A DNA stretch of 64,000 nucleotides from positions 3,162,001 through 3,226,000 of the forward strand of contig NC_062985.1 of assembly GCF_023078275.1 (NCBI RefSeq). The letters are read 5' to 3'. The stretch is from Leguminivora glycinivorella. Lineage: Eukaryota; Arthropoda; Insecta; Lepidoptera; Tortricidae. The position numbers and the translations under genes were made by a program. This document shows positions 42,546 to 54,117 of this stretch, in pieces. Under the pieces are notes generated by a model. That model was not told where the DNA came from and ran no database searches. It saw only the letters and a program-made list of their open reading frames with translations. The first letter of the stretch is position 1. Every line of letters begins with the position of its first letter.

Positions 42546-45262
42546 TTCTCAAAATAGTGGCATCGTACCCTGCCATCACGTTTTTGAATAGAAAGTATGC
42601 GAAATATATAATTTTCACATATAATTAAAATTTTCATAAGTAGGCATTAACGTGACACATCGAGGCCAACACATATTTTTTCTATAAATATAATACTTTT
42701 GTAAAAAAAAAATAAAGAAGACCGTTTTCTACTGTACCCTGCCTTGTCACAACGCGACACTGCTCAAGTTTTCGCTCTATAAATTATTAAATTGCAGTTT
42801 TATGATAATAAAATATCGTTTTTTGTAGAGAATAGACTACTATATTCTTAAATATACGTTGCACGGGATGTTTCGATTACTTTTGAACACTAATTTTCAC
42901 CTTCAAAGTTTGTCCTGCGATATTTTCTCCATATCCTGTGCGTCCGCGGTATTGCACCTCACTCACACACAGAAAGTCTTATTGAGGCCCTAATATACGT
43001 AAAACACGTAGCCAGTATGGTTCTAGCCGCCGGTGTAAAGGTTTGTGTGTGAGGTGCTGCGGTCTTGTGGTTAGAAGTTTTCAAAGTGTGACGTTCGGAG
43101 TTTGTAACAGGTATGTCCACTTTATTCTGGCATGATTATTTTAAAATATTAATACGGCAGTTTTTTTACCAATAACATTTTAATGTTGTATTGAAGTATA
43201 ACTATGTATATTAAAATTATAACAGTTGTATTATCAACAGTTTCGGAGATAATATCTAGTTAATCGGATTTTCACTACACCCTGTGTAACTTTATCCTGC
43301 CATCACTCTGCAGGGTAAAGTGACTGTTGACAGGATAAAGAAATACAAGTAAAAAAAAGCTATTTTGACATGGTTTTTACTAACTTGCAATGTATGCATG
43401 TATGTATGTTTGTATGTATGTTGAGGTCAAATCTTGCAACCCAATTTGAAGCAGAAATATTCAACCGACTGAGCTGAAATTTTGTATACACGCTGCGGAT
43501 GACGTTCGCATATAAGCGCCGATATGGGGCATTGGGTCCTTCGATATTGGGCAATAGTCTGCTCAGCGCCGAAGCAGTCCCGTCGAGGCTAGGAACCAAT
43601 TTGATAAAATGTTCCTCGGAGTACCAATTTTGGTTTGAATTTAAGCCCAAGTACTTAATTTGGGGCGTAAGAGGGACCGCCTCACCGCCAATAGGCAAGG
43701 CAACATCCCTATCGCTCTTGTATATAGGCATTACAGAACCAGATTGCATTTCGATCGGCGTATAGCGTCAACGATTATCATTTTGGCTAGGTCGGCAGCA
43801 ATCACTTTCTTCGGACAGAAGCCAACCTTTCCTTCGAAAACCACGTCATCGGTCGTGGCAAGTAACACCGCAAGCCCAAACAAATTAATGCGCCTAACTG
43901 TGAGCTCAGTTGCCACTGTGGCTCTTCTTATTATCCTGGTACTTTCTTCCCCTCACGGCTACTATTGTGTCATCGGCATAACAAATGGTGATCATGCGGA
44001 GAAGTTGGACTACTCTGATAGCCAAATCAAAGCCGATGCTCCAGAGCAGGCGCCCAGTACCGACCCCTGTGGAAAACTGTGGGTAGGTTATGATTATTAT
44101 GAATATGCATGTGGGTAAGAAGAAGAATAAAGTCAGTCTTGATTTGAGCACGTAGTCTCATTGACCTGTCCCTATACGTTTATATGGCGCAGCCGGTAGG
44201 AACACCACACTCCATTCGTCTTTCTAGGCATCTTCCTCCTGATTCATTGAGCAGTACTCTATCTGCAAGGTAATGCCCTATGGTGAATGATGATCTTCAA
44301 ATAGAAAGGCGCATCGTGGAAGCAATGCGCCTATTTTATTATCACATAAGGAAGAAAGCCGAAGTAATTGGCAATGTCAAGAGATACTGCGATAGCTCCC
44401 TGCCTTTTCTCTGCTACCAGACCGCTGTATTTATGCAGCGCATCAATTGCGTCTATCGCTTCTCCCAGAACCCGATCTCTGATGTTTGGGCACGTGTCTT
44501 TCAAAATGCGTGCACAGCAGTAGATGAGACTTACGATGATGCGCTCAACATCGTGCCAGTTTCATCTAGGAGGGCATGGGACGGTATCCTAAAGGACAGT
44601 CAGCTGGACTACCCTTTTTCGAAAGACACAGTCTGCCCACCTTCCAACGAGAATATATACCCTCTCGGAGGCAGTCGTCAATGTGGCCACGTAATCTACT
44701 TCCAAGATGTTTAAAGAGCCAAGGCACACCGTCCGGCCCTAGAGTGGCCCTCATTTTAAATACTGACCTCATTATCTCGACATATGTTACCAAGGAGACA
44801 TCAAGGAGAGGAACCAACTCTTCCACTGGGGCAGCCATTGCAGGCATTACATGCACAAGTACAACTCACATTGTGAATCATGATATGTGCTAATAAAAAA
44901 TAATGGATATTGTTTAAAAAAATACTTTTTTTTGCTTTTGTTTCTACTTAAAGAAAAAAAATTGAATCCTAACGAAATCATAATAGTCGATATACGTTGA
45001 ATTATTAGTGGTAAACTTGTTTTTTTATTCAAACTCTCTTTATCCTGCCACGTTTTCCCTGCTACCCTGTCTATTCACTTTCTCCTGTATGTCTAAAATT
45101 TCAACTCGCTATAAGTTCTACGTTTTTACGACTATTTCGTTCCCTCCTGAAAATTCCGTATCATTGATGCACTCAAAAACATATTTAAATCCAAAAAGGT
45201 ACAAAAAACCATTTTCATTTTTTTTCATTCACTTTACCCTGACGGTGCCACTTTTTTGAGAA
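42546..45262. mobile_element. 2.7-kb TIR element with TACCCTGCC subterminal words
   Basis: TTCTCAAAATAGTGGCA at 42546 and TGCCACTTTTTTGAGAA ending at 45262 are inverted with one mismatch. The words TACCCTGCC, TATCCTGCC and the complementary CAGGATAAAG recur at both sides (about 42567, 42734, 43294, 43330, 45050, 45236). No transposase frame is visible. Decayed RT of a LINE lies inside (about 43440-44860). Confidence 0.65.
43440..44860 (-). pseudogene. Decayed R1-like LINE reverse transcriptase
   Basis: Minus-strand pieces in different frames give, in order, LGPDGVP and WKVGRLCLSKKG...YRPMPS (44566-44856), the catalytic CYADDTIVAVRG (about 43950-44000), and QIKYLGLNSNQNW (about 43600-43660) with the thumb sequence ALSRLLPNIEGP. 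Large parts between motifs are missing or frameshifted. No endonuclease part is left. Plus-strand frames over the same DNA (43660-44118, 44280-44714) are antisense shadows. Confidence 0.7.
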
Positions 45263-45523
45263 CGAACCTTATATCATTCGAATTCCGCTTCTCTCTGATT
45301 CCATTCCAATATTACCAAGATTCGATTCAACAGTGCGAAGCTTCGCGATCGCTGACGCGGGTAATTCATCTTGAAAGCAATCGAAGGTTTAAGTTTGAAA
45401 ATCGGTACTGAATGTTTAAGGTTCATTCACCTGTGGTCGATTTATATGGAGCACTATTAAGAGTCGGAGACTTGAAACTCGGATGAATACACTCTACCTT
45501 CCTAGGAAATATCTACCTTATCT
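45263..45523. other. Unassigned DNA
   Basis: Nothing recognised. Confidence 0.4.
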
Positions 45524-45832
45524 TACCGCCTTTTATTTATAACAAAATTTCAAGATCTGACAGTAGGATTTATTTATGTTTAAAGTGACTTAAATATTTG
45601 ATACCCCACCCAAAGTTTTAGTTTCAACCGGTCGCCTAGCTGGAGAGGAGAGACAATGCAATATCTAAATGCATTATCGCCTTTTATTTATAAAAAAAAT
45701 TCAAGATCTAACAGTAGGATTTATTTAAGTTTGAAGTGAAGCGACTTAAATATTTGATATCCAACCTGAAGTTTGAGTTTCAACCGGCCGCCTAGCTGGA
45801 GAGACAATGCAACGGAGTGATCTAAATGCAGT
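45524..45832 (+). repeat. Tandem duplication of a 155-bp unit
   Basis: Units at about 45524-45676 and 45677-45832 share CGCCTTTTATTTATAA, CAGTAGGATTTATTTA, CTTAAATATTTGATA and GCCTAGCTGGAGAG. They differ by several substitutions and by a short insertion in each. The trailing GCAGTCTGGCTTTTTC (about 45828-45843) is a relic of the CGTAGCCGAATGGCA MITE interior. Confidence 0.75.
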
Positions 45833-46588
45833 CTGGCTTTTTCACGCCACTACATTGATAAGGAGACCTATACAGTGTGGAAAACAAGAAGATTTGAGGA
45901 GAGAAGTGTGGGAGGGCAGCCGGGACAGTAACTTGTAGCACCAACTCCAGGGAATTGGGCTGAATGAACGCATCAGTGATCGTCAGCCCGCCTGTATCCG
46001 GATGTAGATGTACACTACATCTACATCTATACAGTGTGGAAAGATCCATAAGTAAGGAAACTACTTTCCTGGGAATTTAAGGTAGTTTGCCTCCAGGGCC
46101 TGACTTATTTTTCCATCCTGTATAAGAGGGTTGCAGTCCATTTTCACCGGCCTTAAGGATTTTGTTATTCAGATTGAAATTGAATCTAGAAGATCAAAGT
46201 TAACTTTACAATTGTATCTTGAAGATAATAGTAGAAAACATATCTTGGCATCCATCATATTTTGCAAAGGTACGGCATGTCTTTAAGATGCTATCAGTGT
46301 TGAATTGCTTCTGAAGTTACGTTACTGGAAGGGCATTCAAGTATACATTAAATGTTGCATTCGGAAAGAGTCTGCAAAAATGTTTCTGTTGATGCTGCAC
46401 AGTAAATGTGACGTTTAGACACCAATAGCATCAACGTACTTGTTGCTGCATCTGACGATATTTGCCTAGCGGAGTTCATAGAAACTTGAGTGTCACCAAG
46501 GATATTAGCAGATTCAAAAATGTTCATTGAAAGTAATACAGTTTCAGTTCAAAATAATTATAATCACCTTATCGGCAGCATCGTTAAC
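45833..46588. other. Unassigned DNA before the BEL/Pao element
   Basis: A small inverted pair TGTAGATGTACAC/TACATCTACATC is seen at about 46000-46027, and CTATACAGTGTGGAAA occurs twice (45868, 46028). No gene is recognised. Confidence 0.4.
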
Positions 46589-46593
46589 ACAAG
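46589..46593 (+). repeat. ACAAG target-site duplication, left
   Basis: ACAAG here and at 55519-55523 flank the two LTRs; five bases is usual for BEL/Pao. Confidence 0.9.
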
Positions 46594-47994
46594 TGTTGCA
46601 GACCGCGTCCGCAAAGCTTCCTATCGACGGCTCGAAGTGGAGAGAATGTGCTGGAGCTCGTGCGACTCACTCTTTCGTCCCGGGCCTGTACCTTGAGCTT
46701 CGATGTCGTCCTCAGCAATCAACCGTACCGATTATGATTTTGGAATAAACTAACTAAAAAACGAATCAAATCAAATGGTTTATATTTACAATAATCAACG
46801 ACTCTAATTTTAACGCGGTTATAAAAATACTCCTAAGCTAATATCCTAACGAAACGCTCGGTACGGACGATACGTCGCGATGCTGTCGTTTTCTGCTGCT
46901 GCCGCTACCCGTCGTGGAGGGTGGCTGGCTGCTGGCTGTAGGCTGCTAGCTGCTGGCTGTAGGCTGCTGGCTGCTGGCTGTAGGCTGCTTGTAGTAGGCT
47001 GCTGGCTGCTGGTTTTCCTTGGAGGCTGCTGGTTCTTCTTGTTCCGGTCGAATTCGAATATCCCATACCGAGCGATCGTTCCTTTTATACCCCTTTTCAG
47101 AATGCGCCTACGCTTCACGGAAAGAAACATTTCAATTTATTCGCCCAATCACGACTCGGCTGAGCGCGAGGCTCCGTGCGATAGAGAGGTAAATAATTGC
47201 GCCCGATAGGCGACGGATGGCGCGTCGTGATTGGTCGAACGCGTTACGGCGCTCGATTAAGTGAATTTAACGCTATCATTTTTCGTTCAAATCCTAATTA
47301 CTTATAAACTAATTAGGCTATCGCTTCGAAATTACGTAACAATGCACCTGACACTAGGGTCATTCACCTCGAGTGGAATGCACCTGCGTTTGTTTACGTT
47401 TTTACACCATAGAAGAGGTGATTAGCCGTCCGGGCCACACAATAGACTGGTTTCTTGGCTCGCCTTGAGCTCCATTGTTATCGATAACGGAATATTACTA
47501 TGGAAATGTAGGTTATCGTGTTACGTAAGTTCCCAGCTGCGTTTTAAAACTATTTACATTTTCATATGTCTTATAGTTATCGAGTTATTGGCTTGGATTC
47601 GAGTAATCCTAAGGCAATTTTCGGGTGAAAGGAAAATGATTTCGGAACTTTAAGGAAATATTTTTAGCCAATCAGAGGAGAGTTCGGTTTTCTCGCTCTA
47701 AGCCTCTCACGTTAGTGCTTATTGGCTATTAATCGTAGTCCAATGGACAGTCTGAGTTTAGATTGAACTTTGGACTCGGTTTCCGCGACTTGGGAAGGAA
47801 GGAATATGGGAATTGCCTGCTATCGAATACATCACATATGAGTCTTATTATCATACTTAATAATCGGAATTGACAAAATTAACTTAACTAACGCAGTTCT
47901 ACCCGTTTCCTACCTACGAAATAATCTTTATTGCGAATACAGTCTTAATCGAATTCTTATGCTATTTTACATATATTTCGACGCGTCGCTAACA
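46594..47994 (-). repeat. 3' LTR of the BEL/Pao element
   Basis: 1401 bp with TG...CA ends (TGTTGCAGACCGCG, GCGTCGCTAACA on the plus strand). I see one substitution against 54118-55518 (A here, T at about 54632). It contains a CTGCTGGCTGTAGG minisatellite at about 46919-47032. Coding is on the minus strand, so this is the 3' copy. Confidence 0.95.
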
Positions 47995-48942
47995 TTTTGT
48001 CCCCGCAGTCGAAGACTCCTGGTGCATGGGTTGCGACGCGATGACCGCCAGCCTGCAGCTGGGCCTGCGTAGCGTCCCGTGTCTCATTCTGATGTCAGCG
48101 GAGCGGACCCGTCCATCGGGTCCCGGGTAGGTAGTCTCGACGACGCCTCGGGGCCACACGCTGCGTGGACCATTGGGTTCAGCGACGATGACCACATCGC
48201 CTGGTTGAAGTTGCCGCCCTCCGTCGTGGGACGACTTCCTCGGTGCCAGTAGAGGAAAGTACTCTTTGGTCCAGCGCCGCCAAAAGTGGTCGGCAAGCGC
48301 TTGGGCCATCTTCCATTGCTTCTTCTCGTTCTCGTCGTAAACGCCAATCATCGGTAAGTTAGCGTTATGAAGAAGTAGAAAGTGTGCTGGAGTCAAACTT
48401 TCTTCGGAGTCTGGATCGACGTTGACATGTGTAAGTGGTCGTCGGTTGACGATATTCTCTATCTCGGCGAGTAGAGTTTCGAAAACTTCGGGTTTCGGTG
48501 CTCGTTCGTTGAAAGTGTAGGACATCGCTATCTTAACTGTCCTTATCATTCGCTCCCACGCGCCCCCGGCCGAAGGATTGCCAGGTGGGATGAATTTCCA
48601 CTCCATTCGGTTCTGAGTGGCGTAAGTTTGCAGTACAGGCAGCCATTGCCGGTACGCCTCACGTAGTTCCGTCGCCGCCGCCCTGAAGCACGTCGCGTTG
48701 TCGCTGTACATCGTCCTGGGCCATCCTCTTCTCGCGGCGAATCTTCGTAGTGATAGTAGCGCGCTGTCGGTTGAAAGACTGTGCACGCTTTCAAGGTGAA
48801 TAGCGCGCGTCACTAGGCACGTGTATAGACACACCCAGCGTTTTTCTCTGCGCCGTCCGATCGTGACGAACATCGGTCCCATGTAGTCTTGTGCGGTGTG
48901 AGTGAAGGGACGTTGATACGCCTGTAGTCGCTCGGGCGGAGA
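47989..48942 (-). pseudogene. Integrase core and C-terminus, frameshifted from pol
   Basis: The frame resumes the pol protein at PPERLQAYQRPFTHTAQDYMGP and carries the integrase catalytic residues: D in QDYMGP, D in YSDNATCF and E in GGAWERM. A C-terminal region with QPGDVVIVAEPN follows, probably the DNA-binding module of this family. It joins provirus cDNA to host DNA. The upstream frame diverges at about 48938-48943, consistent with loss of one base. The stop TAG lies in the first bases of the 3' LTR. Confidence 0.85.
47995..48006 (-). promoter_or_regulatory. Polypurine tract-like sequence
   Basis: On the minus strand GCGGGGACAAAA directly precedes the 3' LTR, where plus-strand DNA synthesis would be primed. 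It is short and has one interrupting C. Confidence 0.6.
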
Positions 48943-51623
48943 TCGCCTAAGGGCTGCGCTCTCGGTGTTGCTCGTCGTAGTGTGCATAGCGCGCAGTTTC
49001 GAGCTACAGACTTCACGGTCGGCCGCAGATGTAGTATCCAATATTCTTGTCGCAGTTCGTTGATTACTGCTTCGTTGTGAATGTGCGCTGATCGTCGGTG
49101 AGCTCGCAGGATGAGTAGACGGGTGAACGGCTCGCGGCCATCCAGTATTATCGGTTGTAGCGCGGTGTACAATACTGGAGCGCTGCCCAGCCTCGTCTTC
49201 ATGCGTAACACGCCGTCATCGCCTAGCTCGGGTGCCAGGTCGTATAATCGCGATTTGCGATCGATGAGCCTATTCTGGCTTAAGGCTCGAAGCTCTTCGG
49301 GAAAGCTTCGTCGTTGACTGCACTGCAACCACATGTGTTCTGCCTTTCTCAAATGTCTGACTTGTAGCTGCAAGGCTTTATTCTTCGTTCTCATCTTCTC
49401 GATGAATAGCAAGACGTTCGCTGTCGCGTTCAACAGTCTGTCGTAACTGCTAAATCGTCTCACGTCTGGCAGTACGCTCGAAGGGTCTGGCTTCGCTGAG
49501 ATGATCGCCAGTGATGTCTCGGTCGACGGCCTCGCCTTCCTCTCAGGCAGGTCGTCTGTTCGATTCGATGTGTGACTAGGCCATGATGTCTCGGGTCCAT
49601 AGAGAAAGCGCGGTCCCTCGTACCACTCGTCCTCGATGCGCACGCTCTGCGCTGGTTGACATCTCGTCGCTCGATCTGCGGGGTTCTGAGCGGTTGGTAC
49701 ATACCTCCACGCGTCTCTATCTGTCTTCTCGGCGATCTCCGCAAGTCGGTGTGACACGTACGGACGATAGTTTCGCGCGTCATCGCGAACCCATCCGAGA
49801 ACAACCATGGAATCTGTCCAATACGTCACCTTTGTCACAGGATAACGCTGCTCGCGTAAAATTGTCTCCGCCAGCCGCACGCCGACGACTGCTGCGGTTA
49901 ATTCGAGCCTGGGAACTGTCATTACCTTTAGCGGGCAAACTCGGCTTTTCGCTATAGCTAAGCTCACTTGCGTTTCCTCCTCGTCGTTCGATACTCGCCA
50001 ATAGGCCGCCGCGCTGTAGGCCTCGGTCGATGCATCACTGAAAATATGCAGTTCTCTTCTAACTGCACCGGTGGGAGTGGCGTATCGTCGGGGTATTCGC
50101 AGCGCGGACACGTCGCTCAGTGCCCTCAGCCACCGGAAAAAGTCCTCCGCTTCCTCCGCCGGCAGCCGCTCGTCCCAGTCCGTGCCCTTTGTCCACACAC
50201 GTTGGAATATGATCTTAGCGCTTATCATATACTGCGCTATGAGGCCTAATGGGTCGTAAACTGACATTACGGCACTCAAAAGTTCCCTTTTAGTGGGCGA
50301 TCGCTCGTACCTTTTCACGTCGTCTGGCACTCGTAGCATTTTCGTGTTGTACCCCAGCGTATCCGTCTCTGGGTCCCACGTCATTCCGAGGACGGTCTGT
50401 TGCTTTTCTCCGAGATGAGAAGGTCCCGTCGCTCGCTCCTCCGGATCGATGTTTCGCATTAACAACTCGCTGTTGCTAGCGTAGCTGCGCAGCCGAAAGC
50501 TAGCCTCCGCGTGTGCTAGTCTCACCTGTGTCGCTGTTGATATGAGTTCCCGTTCTGTCTCATATGATGCCACATAATCGTCCATGTAGTGATTATTATG
50601 GATATCGTAGACCGCGTCCGGATATCGATCCTTGTTGTCCGTCGCATTCCTATTCCGCACCGAGTGTGCGAGAAAAGGAGAAGAGATGTTACCGAAACAT
50701 ACCCGGTTTAGCTGGTACGTCCACGGTGTCACGTCACGCCGCGATCCCCTCCAGATGAAGAGCTGACTATGCCGATCCTCTCTTCGCAGCTGTATTTGAA
50801 GGAACATTTCCTGTATGTCCGCGGTGACGGCGAATTCCCACTCACGGAATCGAAGAAGTATCCCCAGCAGGCTCTGTAGTAAATCCGGTCCCGCGAGGAT
50901 GAAATCGTTCAATGCACATCCCTGACTTTTCGCGGCGCAATCGAATACAGCGCGATACTTTCCTTTATTTAAATTGTAGACGCTGAAATGGGGCAGAAAC
51001 CACATCCGATCTGACTGCGGTGGTTCCATGATGCGCTCTGCATACCCCTTTTCCAGAAGCTTGTGTATCTGTGCTTGATACTCGTTGGCGAAGTCAGGAT
51101 CTCTCGACATGCGGGCTTCTAGATTGCGTAATCTCGCCTTCGCCATGTTGAAACTCGGTGGCAGCTTTATGTCGTCGGCAGCCCATAGTTGGCCGACTTC
51201 GTATCTCTGTCCTACCTTTTTTACTGTTCGTTCGAATGTATCGATCGCTCGCTGGTCGTCGGGTCGAATGTTGTCCTTTGCAGTTATGCCAAGCGCCTCG
51301 ACTGCCCAGTGTTTCTTGACCTGCTCCACGAGATCACTGTCGTCACTGTGGCAGTGCATCACGACCTGCTCGTTATTTGGTACATACCTCGGCATTCGCC
51401 CGAAGAAAACCCATCCTAACGAGGTTTTAACTGCGCACGGCTCGTCCTCGCCGCCCTGCCTCACCTCCGTTGGGTTTATAAGATGACTGAAGTCTCCGCC
51501 TATTAACATCTGCGGCACGCCCATGCCCGTGTAGCACTCGTCGCCCAAGTCCGCCAGATGTTCGTATTCCAATAGACGCTTCTTATTTAATGACTGCGAG
51601 CGTATCCCTAGTCCGTTTACCGT
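48813..51623 (-). pseudogene. BEL/Pao pol: reverse transcriptase, RNase H and start of integrase
   Basis: The frame continues in phase from the protease after one TAA (51624-51626); its first residues, TVNGLGIRSQSL, are typical of this family and lie before any ATG. The RT shows FDCAAKSQGCALNDF, VTADIQEMFLQIQL and the catalytic YMDD (about 50577-50590). RNase H acidic residues lie in IFSDAST, VPRLELTAA and YWTDSM (about 50050-49800). An H2C2 zinc-binding start of integrase (HIHNEAVI...CALC) is at about 49100-48985. After GDL at about 48942 the frame is wrong (RPSDYRRI) and ends at 48813. Confidence 0.9.
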
Positions 51624-54056
51624 TTATAGGGATATATCGTATGTCAAGCCGCCACGAGCGGGGCTTACTTTAGCCTTGACCGTCTGTGTCACTGAGCTAA
51701 GTTTCAACCGCTGAATACCTCTTATGCATAGCGGCTCGTCTTGACCGACCGCGCCGATCTCGTCCGCGACGTCCTGGTCGATCATTGACAAGGTGGATCC
51801 ATCGTCAAGGAAAGCGAAGATATGCGCCGTTCCCTTTGGACCTGATACGGTTACGGGTAGTACCTTTAGCAGCACGCTGTAGTCCGGTGTTGACGACACG
51901 TACACGCGGGCGTCGTTCTCGTCGTCCGCAGCTCGCGGCTCCGTCGTGTCCGCTGGCTCGGCCGATGACGTCACTGCTGACGATGTAGGTACTGACCTGA
52001 TTTCTTGTGTTAGCACCATAGCCGTATCCTCACGCACTTCCTGCGGCGAGTCCGCATGAAGCAGTCGATGGTGTACGTGAGGACAGCCTGCAACGCCGCA
52101 CGCTTTGGCCTTGCATTGTGTTTTGATATGCTTCGCGTCGATACAGCGATAGCATATACGGTTTAATTTCGCCCACTCCCATCTAGCGCCCATGGATTGG
52201 GCGGCTAACTTGCGGCTGTCCGGCGTCGGGTGACCGCCACCGCAGAACAGGCACGTCGTCGAACGGGATGTTGTGGCTTGACGTGTCGCGTACGTCACTT
52301 TCTGCACCTCGTGTTGACGTCCTGTGGGAGCTCTCGGCGGGTTGTGCGTTGCGGATATTTTCACGCGAGCGCCGGCTGCGCGCGCGTGCGGCACTGATAA
52401 CGGCGCCTGCGCTCGCCTCGGGGCGGCGCGGGCGTGACAGAAGGACATCTCCTGTTCGCTCTCCTCCATGAGGAAATCCGCCAACTGCAGAATCTCCGGG
52501 TCCTTGCTGTCTCGATGTTTCTTCGCGTAGTCGCACCATCTGCTTCGAAGATGCGGCGACAACCTGTCCGTAACCTCTCTGATGAGCATGGGGTTATCGG
52601 CATAGTGCCTTCGATCGATATCCATAACTGTAGATACCACGTTCATTATTTTTATCGCGAAAGTGTTGAGGTCGTTCGCGGTAGGCCCCAACTGCGGCAA
52701 CTTTCGCAGGTCGTCAATCGCCTTGTCTAACAATACCTCGCTGCGTCCAAACTGCTTTTTCAGTATTCTCACGATCATATCGGGTCTGGTGGCTGTCGAT
52801 AACACGTGAGACACACACGTCTTTGCGTCCCCGCGTAAAGCCATCCTGAGTCGCGCCACGTTCTCGTAGTCAGTAAACTTATACCGCTTCGATGTCTCTG
52901 CGTAGGTATTGTAGAAACTTCTCCACTCGCTGACGTCTCCGTAGAAATGCGGCAGCTCGAATATGTCCTTCGGGGCTGGACGGGCCGCCATCTGCATCCT
53001 CTCGAACAGGTGCAGCATGGACTCTGCTACAGTACCTTCGGTGGCGCGCGTGTGCGCCGTGTGCGGAGTACGCGCGTCCAGCTGTGGCGACGTCGATCGC
53101 TCGCGACGCGCCGGCGGCGTCGTCGATCGTCTGCGTTGCTCCGGTGGCGATATCGATCGCCTACGCGACTCCGACGGTGGCGATATCGATCGCCGACATA
53201 CCTGGCGGTCCGGTGAGAGGCCTCGAATATTCCGCTCCGCCTGCGCAGGTCGTCTCGGAGTCTCGTACTTGGGTAGAGGTTCGTCGGTTAACCTCTTACA
53301 AATGGGTTTTGACGTCGCGTCTCGCGAGTTCTCTAGCCATTCGTCTAATCGATCTTGATTCGAATTCCGCACGCTACCAGCAGATTCGTGCTCGTCCGCG
53401 CTATCCGCATTAGCGCGGATCTGCAGTTTTCTGGCGTCTAGCCGTTTACGTACCATGTCCGCTTCTAGCTGCAACTCCCTCCGGGATATCTCCGCTAGCC
53501 GTTCGCTGGCCTCGAGCTCCGCCTGAGACAGCTGCGCTTCTATCACAGTGCGACTGCTCGCATGTGATCTGACGGACTGAGCTTTAATAATTGGTTTATT
53601 TACCTCCTTGGTAGTTTCCTGCAGCGACTTTCGTTTCTCGGTAGTTCTGTCTATGACGGCAGCCTTGGGATGTCTAGCTGGGATCGGCGTGGGTCTGGAA
53701 CGACGCCGTAACCGCTTGGCTAAATCCCTTCGCCATAGCAATGTCGTGTCGTAGGACGGTGACCTCGGTGTCTCTACGGTTAATCCATACCTGAGCGTGC
53801 TGTTAGCTGTCGCCGCGCCCATCGGTTGCGCGCCGGCGACGCTAAGCCCTTCCGTTACGCCAGCGGGTCCGGAGGGAGGTGAGGGAGGGCACGCCGCGTC
53901 GGCGCCCATCGCCCTCTCAGCGCTTGCGCGTGCGGCCTCTCGTTCGCGGGCCGCCGACGCGCCTTCGTCGAGTAGTTGCTGCCTCTCCTCTTCGCTCGTC
54001 ACTGACGCAGCTCGGTTGGACCTGGACCTCGTCCTTACCATCCTGTCGTCGCTCAT
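51624..54056 (-). CDS. BEL/Pao Gag and aspartic protease
   Basis: Start ATG at 54056 (MSDDRMVRTRSRS) is the first after the primer-binding site; the frame extends upstream through the LTR edge but those codons are leader. 810 residues. The N-terminal half is rich in Arg, Ser and Glu. A DUF1759-type capsid region (PHFYGDVSEWRSFYNTY) lies at about residues 365-540. Two zinc knuckles follow: CLFCGGGHPTPDS, where the expected last Cys is Ser, and an intact CX2CX4HX4C (CYRCIDAKHIKTQC). The protease motif AFLDDGSTLSMID lies near residue 750. The frame ends at a TAA after the protease, where relatives read on into RT. Confidence 0.85.
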   Translation of the reverse strand: MSDDRMVRTRSRSNRAASVTSEEERQQLLDEGASAAREREAARASAERAMGADAACPPSPPSGPAGVTEGLSVAGAQPMGAATANSTLRYGLTVETPRSPSYDTTLLWRRDLAKRLRRRSRPTPIPARHPKAAVIDRTTEKRKSLQETTKEVNKPIIKAQSVRSHASSRTVIEAQLSQAELEASERLAEISRRELQLEADMVRKRLDARKLQIRANADSADEHESAGSVRNSNQDRLDEWLENSRDATSKPICKRLTDEPLPKYETPRRPAQAERNIRGLSPDRQVCRRSISPPSESRRRSISPPEQRRRSTTPPARRERSTSPQLDARTPHTAHTRATEGTVAESMLHLFERMQMAARPAPKDIFELPHFYGDVSEWRSFYNTYAETSKRYKFTDYENVARLRMALRGDAKTCVSHVLSTATRPDMIVRILKKQFGRSEVLLDKAIDDLRKLPQLGPTANDLNTFAIKIMNVVSTVMDIDRRHYADNPMLIREVTDRLSPHLRSRWCDYAKKHRDSKDPEILQLADFLMEESEQEMSFCHARAAPRRAQAPLSVPHARAAGARVKISATHNPPRAPTGRQHEVQKVTYATRQATTSRSTTCLFCGGGHPTPDSRKLAAQSMGARWEWAKLNRICYRCIDAKHIKTQCKAKACGVAGCPHVHHRLLHADSPQEVREDTAMVLTQEIRSVPTSSAVTSSAEPADTTEPRAADDENDARVYVSSTPDYSVLLKVLPVTVSGPKGTAHIFAFLDDGSTLSMIDQDVADEIGAVGQDEPLCIRGIQRLKLSSVTQTVKAKVSPARGGLTYDISL

Positions 54057-54094
54057 GACAGGTACGTTGCTGTAGACCCGTAGTCCGCACGAAG

Positions 54095-54112
54095 ATCCGG
54101 CTCGAAGGACCA
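54095..54112 (-). promoter_or_regulatory. Primer-binding site complementary to tRNA-Tyr
   Basis: On the minus strand TGGTCCTTCGAGCCGGAT, five bases after the 5' LTR, is complementary over 18 bases to the 3' end of insect tRNA-Tyr (CCGGCTCGAAGGA plus CCA). The tRNA sequence is from general knowledge of Drosophila tRNA-Tyr. Confidence 0.8.
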
Positions 54113-54117
54113 GAAAC

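Noticed and set aside
43660..44118. Plus-strand 152-codon frame resembling a secreted peptide
   Set aside because: Antisense to decayed LINE RT motifs on the minus strand.
46880..47209. 109-codon frame in the LTR (also 54404-54733)
   Set aside because: Translation of a minisatellite, antisense to the element; no domain.
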